In this document: piece after piece, positions 15,787 through 24,340 of the stretch | How the letters are laid out: each line of letters starts with the position of its first letter | How positions within the stretch are numbered: the stretch's first letter is position 1 | DNA from: an uncultured Ulvibacter sp. | GTDB lineage: Bacteria > Bacteroidota > Bacteroidia > Flavobacteriales > Flavobacteriaceae | Assembly: GCA_938041335.1 (NCBI GenBank) | Contig: CALIAF010000025.1 | Location: 1 to 64,000 of the forward strand | Length of the DNA stretch: 64,000 bases | Reading direction: 5' to 3' | Notes under the pieces: model-generated | The model's input: only the letters and a program-made list of their open reading frames with translations | The model's database searches: none | Told to the model about the DNA's origin: nothing | Made by a program: the position numbers and the translations under genes

Positions 15787-16854
15787 TTGAAAAAAACCAA
15801 CTATCACGTGCTCGGTATTATGAGTGGTACCTCATTAGACGGTATTGACCTAGCGCAACTATGGTTCACTGTATCTGAAAATGGAACTTGGGAGTACACC
15901 TTCGGAAAAGCCGAAACTATTGCCTATTCGCCATCCTGGAAAACACGATTACAAAGAGCAGTTGGTGCATCTGCCGAAGCATTGACTATACTAAATGAAG
16001 CATACACCGTTTATCTAGCCGATAAAATTTCGACCTTTATAGAGAAACACGGTATTGAAAATCTAGATGCAGTTTGCAGCCACGGACATACAATACTGCA
16101 TCAGCCAGAAAATGGGATTACTTTACAAATAGGGAATCTCCCTACTATTTCAGAACTAATAAAACAGACCGTAATATGCGACTTTAGAGTGCAAGATGTA
16201 GCGCTGGGAGGGCAAGGTGCGCCTTTAGTGCCCATAGGAGATCGCTTACTTTTCCCGGAGTACGACTATTGCCTCAACCTTGGCGGATTTGCAAATGTGT
16301 CACTTGAGCGAGATGGAAACAGAGTCGCCTATGATATTTGTCCAGTAAACATTGTCTTAAATACATATGCAGAGCAAGCCGGAGTTCCTTTTGATGATGA
16401 CGGCGCCTTGGCAAAAAGTGGGACGTTTTTATATGCAAAATCTTCACTATTAAGCGGGCTAGCGTATTATAAGTTATTGCCCCCTAAATCTTTAGGCTTA
16501 GAGTGGGTGCAGCAAGAAGTTTTTTCAATTTTAGACGCCACCTATGCAAAACCCAATGACACCTTAAGAACATTTACAGATCACGCGGCCCAACAAATTG
16601 CAAGACAGTTTAATAAAGGCGCCAAAGTGCTAGTAACAGGGGGTGGAGCTTATAATGGCTATTTGTTACAGCAAATAAAAAAGCACAAAGATGTGGAGCT
16701 TATCGTGCCAGAAAAAGAATTGCTCGAATATAAAGAAGCGCTCATTTTTGGTTTGTTAGGTGTGCTAAAACTTAGAGGTGAAGTAAACTGTCTGTCAAGT
16801 GTTACTGGCGCGAGTGAAGATCACTCTAGCGGAAATTTATTTTCTGGCCTTTAG
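15787..16854 (+). CDS. anmK: Anhydro-N-acetylmuramic acid kinase
   Basis: A sugar kinase of peptidoglycan recycling that opens and phosphorylates 1,6-anhydro-MurNAc to MurNAc-6-phosphate. Family motifs are present: GIMSGTSLDGID near the N-terminus, CSHGHTILHQP, CDFRVQDVALGGQGAPLVP and VTGGGAYNGYL in the second ATPase lobe. From the TTG at 15787 the protein is 355 aa, normal for the family. An ATG at 15700 would add 29 residues translated from a repeat element without homology, so TTG is preferred; this choice is uncertain. Fits the murein-handling genes elsewhere in the window (NlpC/P60, PBP2, Mre). Confidence 0.92.
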   Translation: MKKTNYHVLGIMSGTSLDGIDLAQLWFTVSENGTWEYTFGKAETIAYSPSWKTRLQRAVGASAEALTILNEAYTVYLADKISTFIEKHGIENLDAVCSHGHTILHQPENGITLQIGNLPTISELIKQTVICDFRVQDVALGGQGAPLVPIGDRLLFPEYDYCLNLGGFANVSLERDGNRVAYDICPVNIVLNTYAEQAGVPFDDDGALAKSGTFLYAKSSLLSGLAYYKLLPPKSLGLEWVQQEVFSILDATYAKPNDTLRTFTDHAAQQIARQFNKGAKVLVTGGGAYNGYLLQQIKKHKDVELIVPEKELLEYKEALIFGLLGVLKLRGEVNCLSSVTGASEDHSSGNLFSGL

Positions 16855-16882
16855 TAATGTTCCTTTTGATTATGTTTGCTTC

Positions 16883-17608
16883 ATGTATTACTACCTAATT
16901 ATTGCCTTCCAGATTTATTGTGTTTACCACGCCTACAAGAATAGAAGTGAGTGGTATTGGTATCTCGTTATTTTTTTGCTGCCCGTAATTGGTTGTACTA
17001 TTTATTTGATTACGCATGTTATTAATCTGCGAGATATAGATAAAGTGCAGGAAGAAGTAGTTACCGTATTAAACCCAACTAAACGTGTTAAAGATCTTGA
17101 GAAGAAAGTAGCATTTTCAGATACTTTTCAGAGCCGGTTAGATCTTGGAGATGGATATTTAGACATGAAAGATTATCCTAAGGCCATCGAGCAATACAGC
17201 ACGGCATTGCAAGGGCAAGACGCAAAAGATTTCTACGGAAATACCAAACTAGTAGAAGCCCTCTTTAAAAATGAACTTTTTGAAGACGTCATCGCAACGG
17301 CCAAAATAATTGAAAACCATCCAGACTTTGATGCCTCTAATAGCAATATGTATTATGGGCTGGCAACAGCAGAGACTGGAGATATAGAGAAAGCCGAAAC
17401 ACTTTTTAAAAAAATAAACAAGCGCTACTCTAATTATGAAGAGCGATTGATTCTTGCTCAGTTTTTAAAAGACAACGACAAAGAAGAAGATGCAATAGCC
17501 TTAGTGCAAGAGTTAATGGATGAAGGCGCTTATCTCACAAAACCCAATAAAAGAAAATACAAAACCATCTTTAATGATATTGAAAAACTGCAGAAAGAAC
17601 TAGTATGA
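16883..17608 (+). CDS. TPR membrane protein with PLDc_N-like head
   Basis: A 241-aa protein. The first about 50 residues form two membrane helices around a YWYLVIFLLPVIGCTIYL stretch, which matches the phospholipase-D N-terminal membrane anchor (PLDc_N). The rest (about 85-241) is made of tetratricopeptide repeats (for example ARFDLGDGYLDMKDYPKAIEQY-like helices), facing the cytoplasm. The ATG at 16883 is chosen because the anchor starts there. Likely a scaffold or assembly factor at the membrane; partner unknown. Ends in a strong hairpin terminator. Confidence 0.78.
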   Translation: MYYYLIIAFQIYCVYHAYKNRSEWYWYLVIFLLPVIGCTIYLITHVINLRDIDKVQEEVVTVLNPTKRVKDLEKKVAFSDTFQSRLDLGDGYLDMKDYPKAIEQYSTALQGQDAKDFYGNTKLVEALFKNELFEDVIATAKIIENHPDFDASNSNMYYGLATAETGDIEKAETLFKKINKRYSNYEERLILAQFLKDNDKEEDAIALVQELMDEGAYLTKPNKRKYKTIFNDIEKLQKELV

Positions 17609-17610
17609 TA

Positions 17611-17644
17611 AAAGAGTCCTTACTATTTGCAGTAAGGACTCTTT
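17611..17644 (+). terminator. Hairpin terminator, possibly bidirectional
   Basis: A perfect 14-bp stem AAAGAGTCCTTACT with a 6-nt loop, between the convergent TPR and Spy-like genes. Confidence 0.9.
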
Positions 17645-17675
17645 AAAAACCAAATCAATAATCAAAAACGTAGTA

Positions 17676-18161
17676 CTATTTTTTGTTTTTTTCTCTTTTA
17701 TGGGCGCGCCCTTTTGGTCCAATAAACATTTTAGAAAGTTCTTTACTCAGTTCGGTAAATTTAGGAAGTTGATCTTCGGTACAGAGTTTTTTTATTGCTG
17801 CAAAATGATTGTAATGTGCAGCCTCAATAGTTGATTGTATGGATCCTATTCTAGTGGTCAAAGAATCAATATTAGCAGGTGTGTCGCTTCCAAGTGAATT
17901 GAAAATAGCGATTTTTATTTGTTTTATTTCTTTGTCTTTAGATTGTACGTTTTCTCTGTGTGCTTTAACGATCTCTTTAAATGAAGCAATTTGCTCGTCA
18001 TTAAAGTCAAGTTTTTTACTGATAATTTGCATAGGACCCTCACGCTTGTCATTTTTTTGGCGGTTTTTCTTTTTATGCCCCATAAATAAAAATGATAGAA
18101 TGATGAGGTTAATTACAAGCAATGCAATAATACCTATAGTAAGTTTTCTATTCGTTGTCAT
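17676..18161 (-). CDS. Spy/CpxP-like periplasmic protein with membrane anchor
   Basis: A 161-aa protein with an N-terminal anchor (about residues 8-28) and a long, charged, alpha-helical periplasmic part carrying the pattern of metal- or stress-sensing LTXXQ/Spy proteins (LDFNDEQIASFKEIVKAH, LCTEDQLPKFTELSKEL). The tail is very basic (KGRAHKREKNKK). It overlaps the small membrane gene upstream by 14 nt and belongs to the sigma factor operon, which suggests an envelope-stress or metal-stress role, as in the CnrX/CnrY/CnrH arrangement. Function inferred from context. Confidence 0.75.
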   Translation of the reverse strand: MTTNRKLTIGIIALLVINLIILSFLFMGHKKKNRQKNDKREGPMQIISKKLDFNDEQIASFKEIVKAHRENVQSKDKEIKQIKIAIFNSLGSDTPANIDSLTTRIGSIQSTIEAAHYNHFAAIKKLCTEDQLPKFTELSKELSKMFIGPKGRAHKREKNKK

Positions 18162-18408
18162 AGTATAATGTATTAGAGTTAACAGAGACTAGCGCAATCT
18201 CGTCATCAATATCTATTGCCGCTGGTGTTGCTATAATGTATGCTTCTGCACATAGGAGTATTCCACAAAGAATAGCTGCAATTTTTAAGATACCCCAAGG
18301 TGTAGTTTCAATCTCGCGATTTTTAATTCGTTGTTTTATGGCCGCATACAACTTTGGGTCTGGTGCGACCTTCTGTATGTTTTTTAATAAATCTTCTGGA
18401 TGTTCCAT
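18148..18408 (-). CDS. Small membrane protein, candidate anti-sigma factor
   Basis: An 86-aa protein with a soluble N-terminal about 35 residues (EHPEDLLKNIQKVAPDPKL), one transmembrane helix (about 39-60) and a short periplasmic end. It lies 15 bp after the ECF sigma factor and overlaps the Spy-like gene by 14 nt. Position and topology are those of a minimal anti-sigma factor; no zinc-binding ZAS motif (HxxxCxxC) is present, so this is context inference. Confidence 0.6.
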   Translation of the reverse strand: MEHPEDLLKNIQKVAPDPKLYAAIKQRIKNREIETTPWGILKIAAILCGILLCAEAYIIATPAAIDIDDEIALVSVNSNTLYYDNE

Positions 18409-18423
18409 AGTGTTATTTAGACG

Positions 18424-18942
18424 TTATTTTATATGTAAACCTTCGTTCTGGGTTATTATTTTTTTTAAGTTGGTTTTCGCTCTCTGAAAAATAGACTCTA
18501 CCGCCTTCGGAGATTTTTCTAAAATTTCTGCCACTTCTTTTTGCGAAAGATCATCTACTTTTAGTAAAATAAGAACCGTACGCTGGTTTTCTGGGAGCTC
18601 ATTAATAGCCATAAATAGTTGGGCCATATTTTCTTTATTCTCCAGTAAAACGCCAGGGTGATCAAAGTCGCCTATAAACTCTAGTGCGGTATCGTCGCTG
18701 TTTTTAAAAGCAGCTCTTTTTTTCCGGTTCTTAGCTTTTATATAGTCTAGAGCGGTGTTTACGGTTATCCTGTAAATCCAAGTTTTTAAAGCAGAGTCCC
18801 CTTTAAAATTTTTGTGTTTATCATACACTTTTACAAACACATCTTGGGTAATTTCTTCTGCATCTTCTTTATTTTGTACATACTGCAGCGCCACGTTATA
18901 AACGAGCGAGGAATGCTTTAAATAAATGGATTCAAAATTCAA
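18424..18942 (-). CDS. ECF-type RNA polymerase sigma factor
   Basis: A 172-aa extracytoplasmic-function sigma factor. Region 2 (about 8-75) includes DAEEITQDVFVKVY and TWIYRITVNTALDYIK. Region 4 (about 110-165) carries LSQKEVAEILEKSPKAVESIFQRAKTNLKK, the helix-turn-helix that reads the -35. It heads the operon sigma / small membrane protein / Spy-like protein, the usual set-up for a membrane-gated regulon. No autoregulated promoter could be identified by eye in the upstream gap. Confidence 0.93.
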   Translation of the reverse strand: MNFESIYLKHSSLVYNVALQYVQNKEDAEEITQDVFVKVYDKHKNFKGDSALKTWIYRITVNTALDYIKAKNRKKRAAFKNSDDTALEFIGDFDHPGVLLENKENMAQLFMAINELPENQRTVLILLKVDDLSQKEVAEILEKSPKAVESIFQRAKTNLKKIITQNEGLHIK

Positions 18943-19338
18943 TAAAAATGGTTTATTGGTGCAAGTTATATTATTTGAGATATATATTTAAGTGTAATGT
19001 GATTTGTGAACATTTCTGCTCATAAATTTTATACAAAAGAAACAAAAACACATACCCATTTATTTATATTTGTGTTCACATTCAAGGGCTTTTGCCATGG
19101 GATGTGATGATAATCTTTAGCTATGTGTTAAAGAAAATTAAAAATGAAAGTTGCTTTGGCAGCAGACATTTTGTTTATTTGACGATCAATATTTAAAATT
19201 CCTTCTTTGATGAATCAATTATAGCTTTGCTGCATATTTTTTTAGAGGCTTTATGTTCGGCACATTTTCGCGGAAGCTAAAAATAGGATTCAAGGATTTA
19301 AATAACATTAAAAGATACCCGCCTATGCGGGCACAAGT
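18943..19338. other. Divergent intergenic region between sigma factor and dehydrogenase
   Basis: A 396-bp AT-rich gap holding upstream signals of two divergent genes. TATATTTG at 19063-19070 and TAGCTTTG near 19219 fit TAnnTTTG for the plus strand, but no TTTG sits at the right spacing. A GC palindrome (CCCGC/GCGGG, 19318-19331) lies 7 nt before the dehydrogenase ATG. No gene is seen here. Confidence 0.45.
19318..19331. repeat. GC-rich mini-palindrome before dehydrogenase ATG
   Basis: CCCGC-CTAT-GCGGG, ending 7 nt before the start codon. It could form an mRNA hairpin at the initiation site. Confidence 0.5.
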
Positions 19339-20565
19339 ATGAAAGAATTACTAAAAAAGTACGAAGACAAAACTCCAGAAATAGTTTTTCACTGGAATGA
19401 CCCAGAAACAGAAGCAGAAGGCTGGACAGTAATCAACTCGCTACGAGGAGGTGCAGCAGGTGGAGGGACCAGAATGCGAGTAGGACTTAACGAGAATGAG
19501 GTGCTTTCACTCGCAAAAACGATGGAAGTTAAATTTACGGTTTCAGGTCCTGCCATCGGTGGAGCCAAGTCTGGAATCAATTTTGACCCGCACGATCCTC
19601 GTAAAAAAGGAGTCTTAGAGCGCTGGTATAAAGCGGTGTCACCATTGTTAAAATCGTATTATGGTACGGGAGGAGATTTAAATGTAGATGAAATCCATGA
19701 AGTAATTCCAATCACAGAGCAAAGTGGTGTTTGGCACCCGCAAGAAGGTGTTTTTAATGGACATTTTTCGCCAACAGAAGCAGATAAAATTAATAGAATA
19801 GGCCAGTTACGTCAAGGAGTAATCAAGGTGATTGAAAATACAACCTACTCGCCAGATGTATCTAAAAAATACACCGTTGCAGATATGATTACGGGATATG
19901 GAGTGGCAGAAGCAGTACGTCACTATTATGATATTTACGGCGGAAACGTGAAAGGTAAAAGAGCCATCGTCCAAGGTTTTGGAAACGTAGGTGCTGCCGC
20001 GGCGTTTTATTTAGCACAAATGGGTGCTAAAGTAGTGGGTATCATTGATCGCGTGGGCGGAGTTATCAATCCAGACGGTTTCTCTTTTGAAGAAATTACA
20101 AATCTATATCATAATAAGGATGGAAATACACTGGTTGCAGATCACATGATCCCTTTTGAAGAAATCAATAAAAAAATCTGGAATTTAGAATGTGAAATTT
20201 TTGCGCCTTGTGCAGCATCTCGTTTGATTACTAAAGAGCAAATATCTCAAATGATAGACACGGGTCTTGAAGTGATTAGTTGTGGTGCAAATGTTCCTTT
20301 TGCCGATAAAGAAATCTTCTTTGGTAGTATAATGGAATATACAGATGAGCGTGTGAGTTTGATCCCAGATTTTATTAGTAATTGTGGGATGGCACGTGTT
20401 TTTGCTTATTTTATGGAGCGGAAAGTACAAATGACAGATGAGGCCATTTTTAATGATACGTCTATGACTATTAAAAATGCCATTAAAAACACCTTTGACA
20501 GCAACAATAGTAAAACTAATATTAGTAAAATGGCATTTGAAATTGCTTTAAAACAATTACTGTAA
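19339..20565 (+). CDS. Glu/Leu/Phe/Val family amino-acid dehydrogenase
   Basis: A 408-aa NAD(P)-dependent oxidative deaminase. The N-terminal catalytic domain shows GGAAGGGTRMR (about 33-43), PAIGGAKSGINFDP with the catalytic Lys (about 72-85) and GTGGDLNVDE with the catalytic Asp. The C-terminal Rossmann domain has VQGFGNVGAAAA. Family and length suit a glutamate or leucine dehydrogenase; the substrate pocket cannot be called by eye. Its TAA shares one base with the ATG of nhaB (TAATG), so the two are translationally coupled. Confidence 0.9.
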   Translation: MKELLKKYEDKTPEIVFHWNDPETEAEGWTVINSLRGGAAGGGTRMRVGLNENEVLSLAKTMEVKFTVSGPAIGGAKSGINFDPHDPRKKGVLERWYKAVSPLLKSYYGTGGDLNVDEIHEVIPITEQSGVWHPQEGVFNGHFSPTEADKINRIGQLRQGVIKVIENTTYSPDVSKKYTVADMITGYGVAEAVRHYYDIYGGNVKGKRAIVQGFGNVGAAAAFYLAQMGAKVVGIIDRVGGVINPDGFSFEEITNLYHNKDGNTLVADHMIPFEEINKKIWNLECEIFAPCAASRLITKEQISQMIDTGLEVISCGANVPFADKEIFFGSIMEYTDERVSLIPDFISNCGMARVFAYFMERKVQMTDEAIFNDTSMTIKNAIKNTFDSNNSKTNISKMAFEIALKQLL

Positions 20566-22052
20566 TGTATAAATATTTTTTAGGGAACAGCCCATCTTGG
20601 TTCAAATCAACCATCTTATTTTTCTTAATATTTAATGTCGCTGCCTATTTTGTTCTTGACGGGACAATTATGGGGTGGATCTTTATAGCAGAGTTTATCT
20701 TTTGCTTGGCAATGGCTTTAAAGTGTTATCCGCTTCAATCTGGAGGACTATTAGCGATACAGGTTCTAGCGCTTGGTCTCACCAGTCCTGGATCACCAGG
20801 AATGGATCATGGAGTGTATTTTGAGATTTCTCAGAATCTAGAAGTGATACTGCTGCTAGTATTTATGGTGGCCGGAATCTATTTCATGAAGCCCTTACTC
20901 ATGTACATTTTTGTAAAACTGTTTATTAAGGTCAAATCTAAACTTGTTCTATCACTGTTATTTGTAACAATAAGTGCAGTGTTGTCGGCATTTCTTGATG
21001 CGCTGACCGTAACGGCTGTTCTTATTAGCGTGGGTCTTGGTATGTATAATGTATATCACAAAATTCATTCTAGTGATTTAGATTTAGATCATGATAACAC
21101 CTTAGATAGAAAGCAGTTAAGTGGTGAAACTTTAGAAGAGTTTCGCTCTTTTTTAAGAAGTTTAGTAATGCACGGGGTAGTAGGTACCGCATTAGGTGGT
21201 GTTTGTACCATTGTAGGTGAGCCACAAAACTTATTGATAGGAAGTAAAATGGGTTGGGATTTTGTAGAGTTCTTTATAAAAATGGCACCTATTACCATTC
21301 CAGTGTTTTTTGCAGGTTTGTTAACCACCGTGCTATTAGAAACGACAAAGATTTTTGATTTTGGGCAAAAAATGCCGCCAGTGGTAAGACAGATTATTGA
21401 TGGATGGATGGAAAAAAGAGATGCAGAACGAACCAAAAAAGAGAAATATGCCTTAGTTGTGCAAGCCATTTCGGCACTATTATTAATCGCAGGGTTAGCA
21501 TTACACATTGCTCCAGTAGGTTTAATTGGTTTAGCTTTAATTGTAGTTCAAACTGCTTTTATGGGGATTATTGACGAACATTCTATAGGTAAAGCTTTTG
21601 AGGAGGCACTTCCGTTTACTGGATTACTAGTAGTGTTTTTTGTGATTGTTGCAATGATACACGATCAGCATTTATTTAAGCCTATTATTGCTTGGGCGTT
21701 AGAACAAGATCCTGCAAACCAACCCGCTATTTTTTATCTCGCAAATGGGGTGCTTAGTATGATATCAGATAATGTGTTTGTTGCCACAGTATATATAGGT
21801 GAAGTAGAAGCGGCTTACACCGCAGGGACGATCACTAAAGAAACCTATGAGCATCTTGCAATTGCTATTAATACAGGGACAAATCTACCCAGTGTAGCCA
21901 CGCCAAATGGTCAAGCGGCTTTCTTGTTTTTACTAACATCATCGCTGGCACCCGTAATAAATTTATCTTACGGAAAAATGGCAAAAATGGCTTTCCCTTA
22001 TACTGTTGTACTTACATTAGTTGGTCTTGCTGGTGTACTGCTATTTCTGTAA
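20565..22052 (+). CDS. nhaB: Sodium/proton antiporter NhaB
   Basis: A 495-aa inner-membrane antiporter with about 12 transmembrane helices. The sequence follows NhaB closely in the N-terminal half: FLGNSPSWFKSTILFFLIFN, AEFIFCLAMALKCYPLQSGG, VAGIYFMKPLLM, SAFLDALTVTAV, then VGEPQNLLIG and SDNVFVATVYIGE near the end. It exports Na+ in exchange for H+, fitting a marine cell. Slightly shorter than the enterobacterial protein (about 513 aa). Coupled to the upstream dehydrogenase by a one-base overlap. Confidence 0.95.
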   Translation: MYKYFLGNSPSWFKSTILFFLIFNVAAYFVLDGTIMGWIFIAEFIFCLAMALKCYPLQSGGLLAIQVLALGLTSPGSPGMDHGVYFEISQNLEVILLLVFMVAGIYFMKPLLMYIFVKLFIKVKSKLVLSLLFVTISAVLSAFLDALTVTAVLISVGLGMYNVYHKIHSSDLDLDHDNTLDRKQLSGETLEEFRSFLRSLVMHGVVGTALGGVCTIVGEPQNLLIGSKMGWDFVEFFIKMAPITIPVFFAGLLTTVLLETTKIFDFGQKMPPVVRQIIDGWMEKRDAERTKKEKYALVVQAISALLLIAGLALHIAPVGLIGLALIVVQTAFMGIIDEHSIGKAFEEALPFTGLLVVFFVIVAMIHDQHLFKPIIAWALEQDPANQPAIFYLANGVLSMISDNVFVATVYIGEVEAAYTAGTITKETYEHLAIAINTGTNLPSVATPNGQAAFLFLLTSSLAPVINLSYGKMAKMAFPYTVVLTLVGLAGVLLFL

Positions 22053-22122
22053 TAATCCCAGTATGCGTTAGCCGCACAATCTTTATTAGATATTTAACGT
22101 TACTTAACAAACAAACTATTAA

Positions 22123-22821
22123 ATGAGTCTATTTTTTCAAGAAACAGCACAAGAAGTCGCTGAACAATTAGAACCAGAAGCTACAGAACAAACCCTATCC
22201 ATCATTGACCTCATAGTAAATGGCGGTACCGGAGGTATGATTATTATAGGCGCATTAGCCGTTTTACTTTTTATAGCCTTTTACATTTATTTTGAACGTT
22301 TTTTTGCCATAAAAGCCGCGTCTAAATACGATGCTAATTTTATGAATCAAATACGTGATGCCGTTTCCGGCGGAAATTTGCAAGGTGCAAAAGTGTTATG
22401 TGCACAGCAAAATAGTCCAGTGTCAAGATTGACAGAAAAAGGAATTAGCCGAATAGGAAGCCCCTTGGACGATATTAACACTGCCATTGAAAATGCTGGT
22501 CGCCTTGAGGTATATAAACTAGAAAAAAACGTAAGTGTGTTAGCCACTATTGCTGGTGCTGCTCCTATGATTGGTTTTTTAGGAACAGTAATCGGGATGG
22601 TTTTGGCCTTTCATACACTAGCCACAAGTAGCGGTCAAGCAGAAATGGGTTTACTTGCCGAAGGTATTTATACCGCGATGACAACAACAGTTGCAGGATT
22701 AATAGTAGGTATTATTGCATATATAGGCTATAATCATCTAGTGGTTAAAACAGATAAAGTAGTACACCAAATGGAAGCTACAGCGGTAGACTTTTTAGAC
22801 TTACTTAACGAGCCAGCTTAA
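22123..22821 (+). CDS. exbB: MotA/TolQ/ExbB proton channel
   Basis: A 232-aa inner-membrane protein with three transmembrane segments (about 35-55, 135-160, 180-200) and a cytoplasmic loop. The second half carries the ExbB signature (LATIAGAAPMIGFLGTVIGMVLAF and AMTTTVAGLIVGIIAYI). Together with the next two genes it forms the TonB energising complex, which uses proton flow to drive outer-membrane receptors such as the one at 51.3 kb. TolQ is the alternative; the following tonB gene favours ExbB. Confidence 0.9.
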   Translation: MSLFFQETAQEVAEQLEPEATEQTLSIIDLIVNGGTGGMIIIGALAVLLFIAFYIYFERFFAIKAASKYDANFMNQIRDAVSGGNLQGAKVLCAQQNSPVSRLTEKGISRIGSPLDDINTAIENAGRLEVYKLEKNVSVLATIAGAAPMIGFLGTVIGMVLAFHTLATSSGQAEMGLLAEGIYTAMTTTVAGLIVGIIAYIGYNHLVVKTDKVVHQMEATAVDFLDLLNEPA

Positions 22822-22986
22822 GCATATCAATCTAACATTAAAATGCCGAATATAAATCGTTTCTTTTTCACCCAATCTTCGTTTAAAATAATAAACGTAG
22901 CTAAGGCTATGTTGATTATTTTATACTTCGATTCGTTAAAAAATAATTCAATTTCTTTATCCAACCTTTCAAAATTAAATTGATAT

Positions 22987-23379
22987 ATGAACTTACGCGG
23001 AAGAAATAAAGTAAGTCCAGACTTCTCCATGAGCTCCATGACAGATATCGTATTCTTGCTATTGGTGTACTTTTTGTTGATACCAAATGTGGTAACACCA
23101 GATGCGTTAGATTTAATACTGCCAAAAGCAAGTGCGAAAACTACAACCGTCCAGAAAGCAAGTGTAAGTATCACGGCAGATGGAGCGTTTTATGTAAATA
23201 AAGAACGCGTTTCTGAAAGTGGTTTAGAGGGTCAAATTAAAGCAGCTTTAGCAGGACAAGAAGAGCCTACCTTAATTTTAAGAGCAGAAGAAGGTGTGCC
23301 CATAGAAGATGCTGTATTTGTAATGGATATTGCAAATAAAAACAGATTTAAAGTGGTGCTTGCAGTGCGTCCTAATTGA
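22987..23379 (+). CDS. exbD: ExbD/TolR biopolymer transport protein
   Basis: A 130-aa protein with a short cytoplasmic N-terminus, one transmembrane helix (about 14-34) bearing the conserved Asp in SSMTDIVFLLLVYFLLIP, and a periplasmic domain with the family-typical ITADGAFYVNKERV and LRAEEGVPIEDAV segments. It is the partner of the ExbB protein encoded 165 bp upstream. ATG at 22987. Confidence 0.92.
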   Translation: MNLRGRNKVSPDFSMSSMTDIVFLLLVYFLLIPNVVTPDALDLILPKASAKTTTVQKASVSITADGAFYVNKERVSESGLEGQIKAALAGQEEPTLILRAEEGVPIEDAVFVMDIANKNRFKVVLAVRPN

Positions 23380-23460
23380 TTTCAGTAATAAGTAATCAGT
23401 TGGATGGTATTATTGTTGATACTATTTAGTTAAAGTAGTACCTGTTATTTTTTAATTTTC

Positions 23461-23481
23461 TTAATTCTTAATTCTTAATTC
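23461..23481 (+). repeat. Three tandem 7-bp repeats upstream of tonB
   Basis: TTAATTC occurs three times in a row, ending 6 nt before the tonB ATG. Either a low-complexity leader or a translation enhancer. Confidence 0.5.
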
Positions 23482-23487
23482 AAAAAA

Positions 23488-24312
23488 ATGCCCTTTCTCG
23501 ACACAGAACATAAAAGAAAAAGCATGACGATTACAGTAATCCTGTATGCGTTGTTACTATTGCTCTTGTTTTTTGTGGGGATGACCTATTTAGATCCGCC
23601 ACCTGAAAATGGTATTGCGGTTAATTTTGGGACTACAGATACTGGTACAGGGAATATTCAGCCTACAGAGGCTATTAAGTCTGCGCCAAAAGTAACCACG
23701 CCACCGCCTACTGCAGAGCCTGAGACTGAGGTGAAAGAAGATGTGGTCACCCAAGACACAGAAGACGCACCTGTAATTAAAAAAGAAGAAAAGAAAGTTG
23801 TAAAAACGGAGACTCCCGTTAAAAAAGTGGAGCCAAAAAAAGAACCTGTAAAAGAACCAGAGCCTACTCCAGATAAAACAACAACAAGTGCGCTCGATAA
23901 TTTAATTAATGGCCCTAAAAGCGATGGGACTGCCAAAGGCGGAGAAGGGAACGACGATACTGCGGGAGATAAAGGAAATCCTAATGGAGACCCTAATGCA
24001 AAAAGTTACTACGGTACTGGCAAAGGGCTAGATGGCGATGGTAACTACCTCTTAGGAGGCCGTAAAGCTTTAAATAAGCAAAAGTACGTTCAAGACTGTA
24101 ATGAAGAAGGAATAGTAGTAGTGAGCATTGAAGTGGATAGAACGGGTAAAGTGATAAAAGCTACACCCGGTGTCCGTGGTACAACTAATAATTCTCCCTG
24201 TTTAAAAGACCCAGCAAGACGCGCTGCACTAGCGACACGGTTTAATCCTGATAGCGAAGCTCCTACGAAGCAAATAGGTAAGATCATCTACAACTTTAAG
24301 CTATCAGAGTAA
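23488..24312 (+). CDS. tonB: TonB-family energy transducer
   Basis: A 274-aa protein with a cytoplasmic start, one transmembrane helix (about 11-31), a long Pro/Glu/Lys-rich periplasmic spacer (about 58-130), a Gly/Asn-rich stretch (140-190) and a TonB-like C-terminal domain (about 195-274, with GIVVVSIEVDRTGKVIKA and IGKIIYNFKL). It transmits ExbB/D energy to outer-membrane receptors. The order exbB-exbD-tonB supports this. Some flavobacterial members also serve non-iron substrates. Confidence 0.88.
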   Translation: MPFLDTEHKRKSMTITVILYALLLLLLFFVGMTYLDPPPENGIAVNFGTTDTGTGNIQPTEAIKSAPKVTTPPPTAEPETEVKEDVVTQDTEDAPVIKKEEKKVVKTETPVKKVEPKKEPVKEPEPTPDKTTTSALDNLINGPKSDGTAKGGEGNDDTAGDKGNPNGDPNAKSYYGTGKGLDGDGNYLLGGRKALNKQKYVQDCNEEGIVVVSIEVDRTGKVIKATPGVRGTTNNSPCLKDPARRAALATRFNPDSEAPTKQIGKIIYNFKLSE

Positions 24313-24340
24313 GTGTAATGACTCTTTTTCAAAATAGAAT

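Noticed and set aside
22827-23174. Open minus-strand frame of 115 codons over exbD
   Set aside because: It is the antisense shadow of a well-conserved exbD and the start of its gap; no family or promoter supports it.
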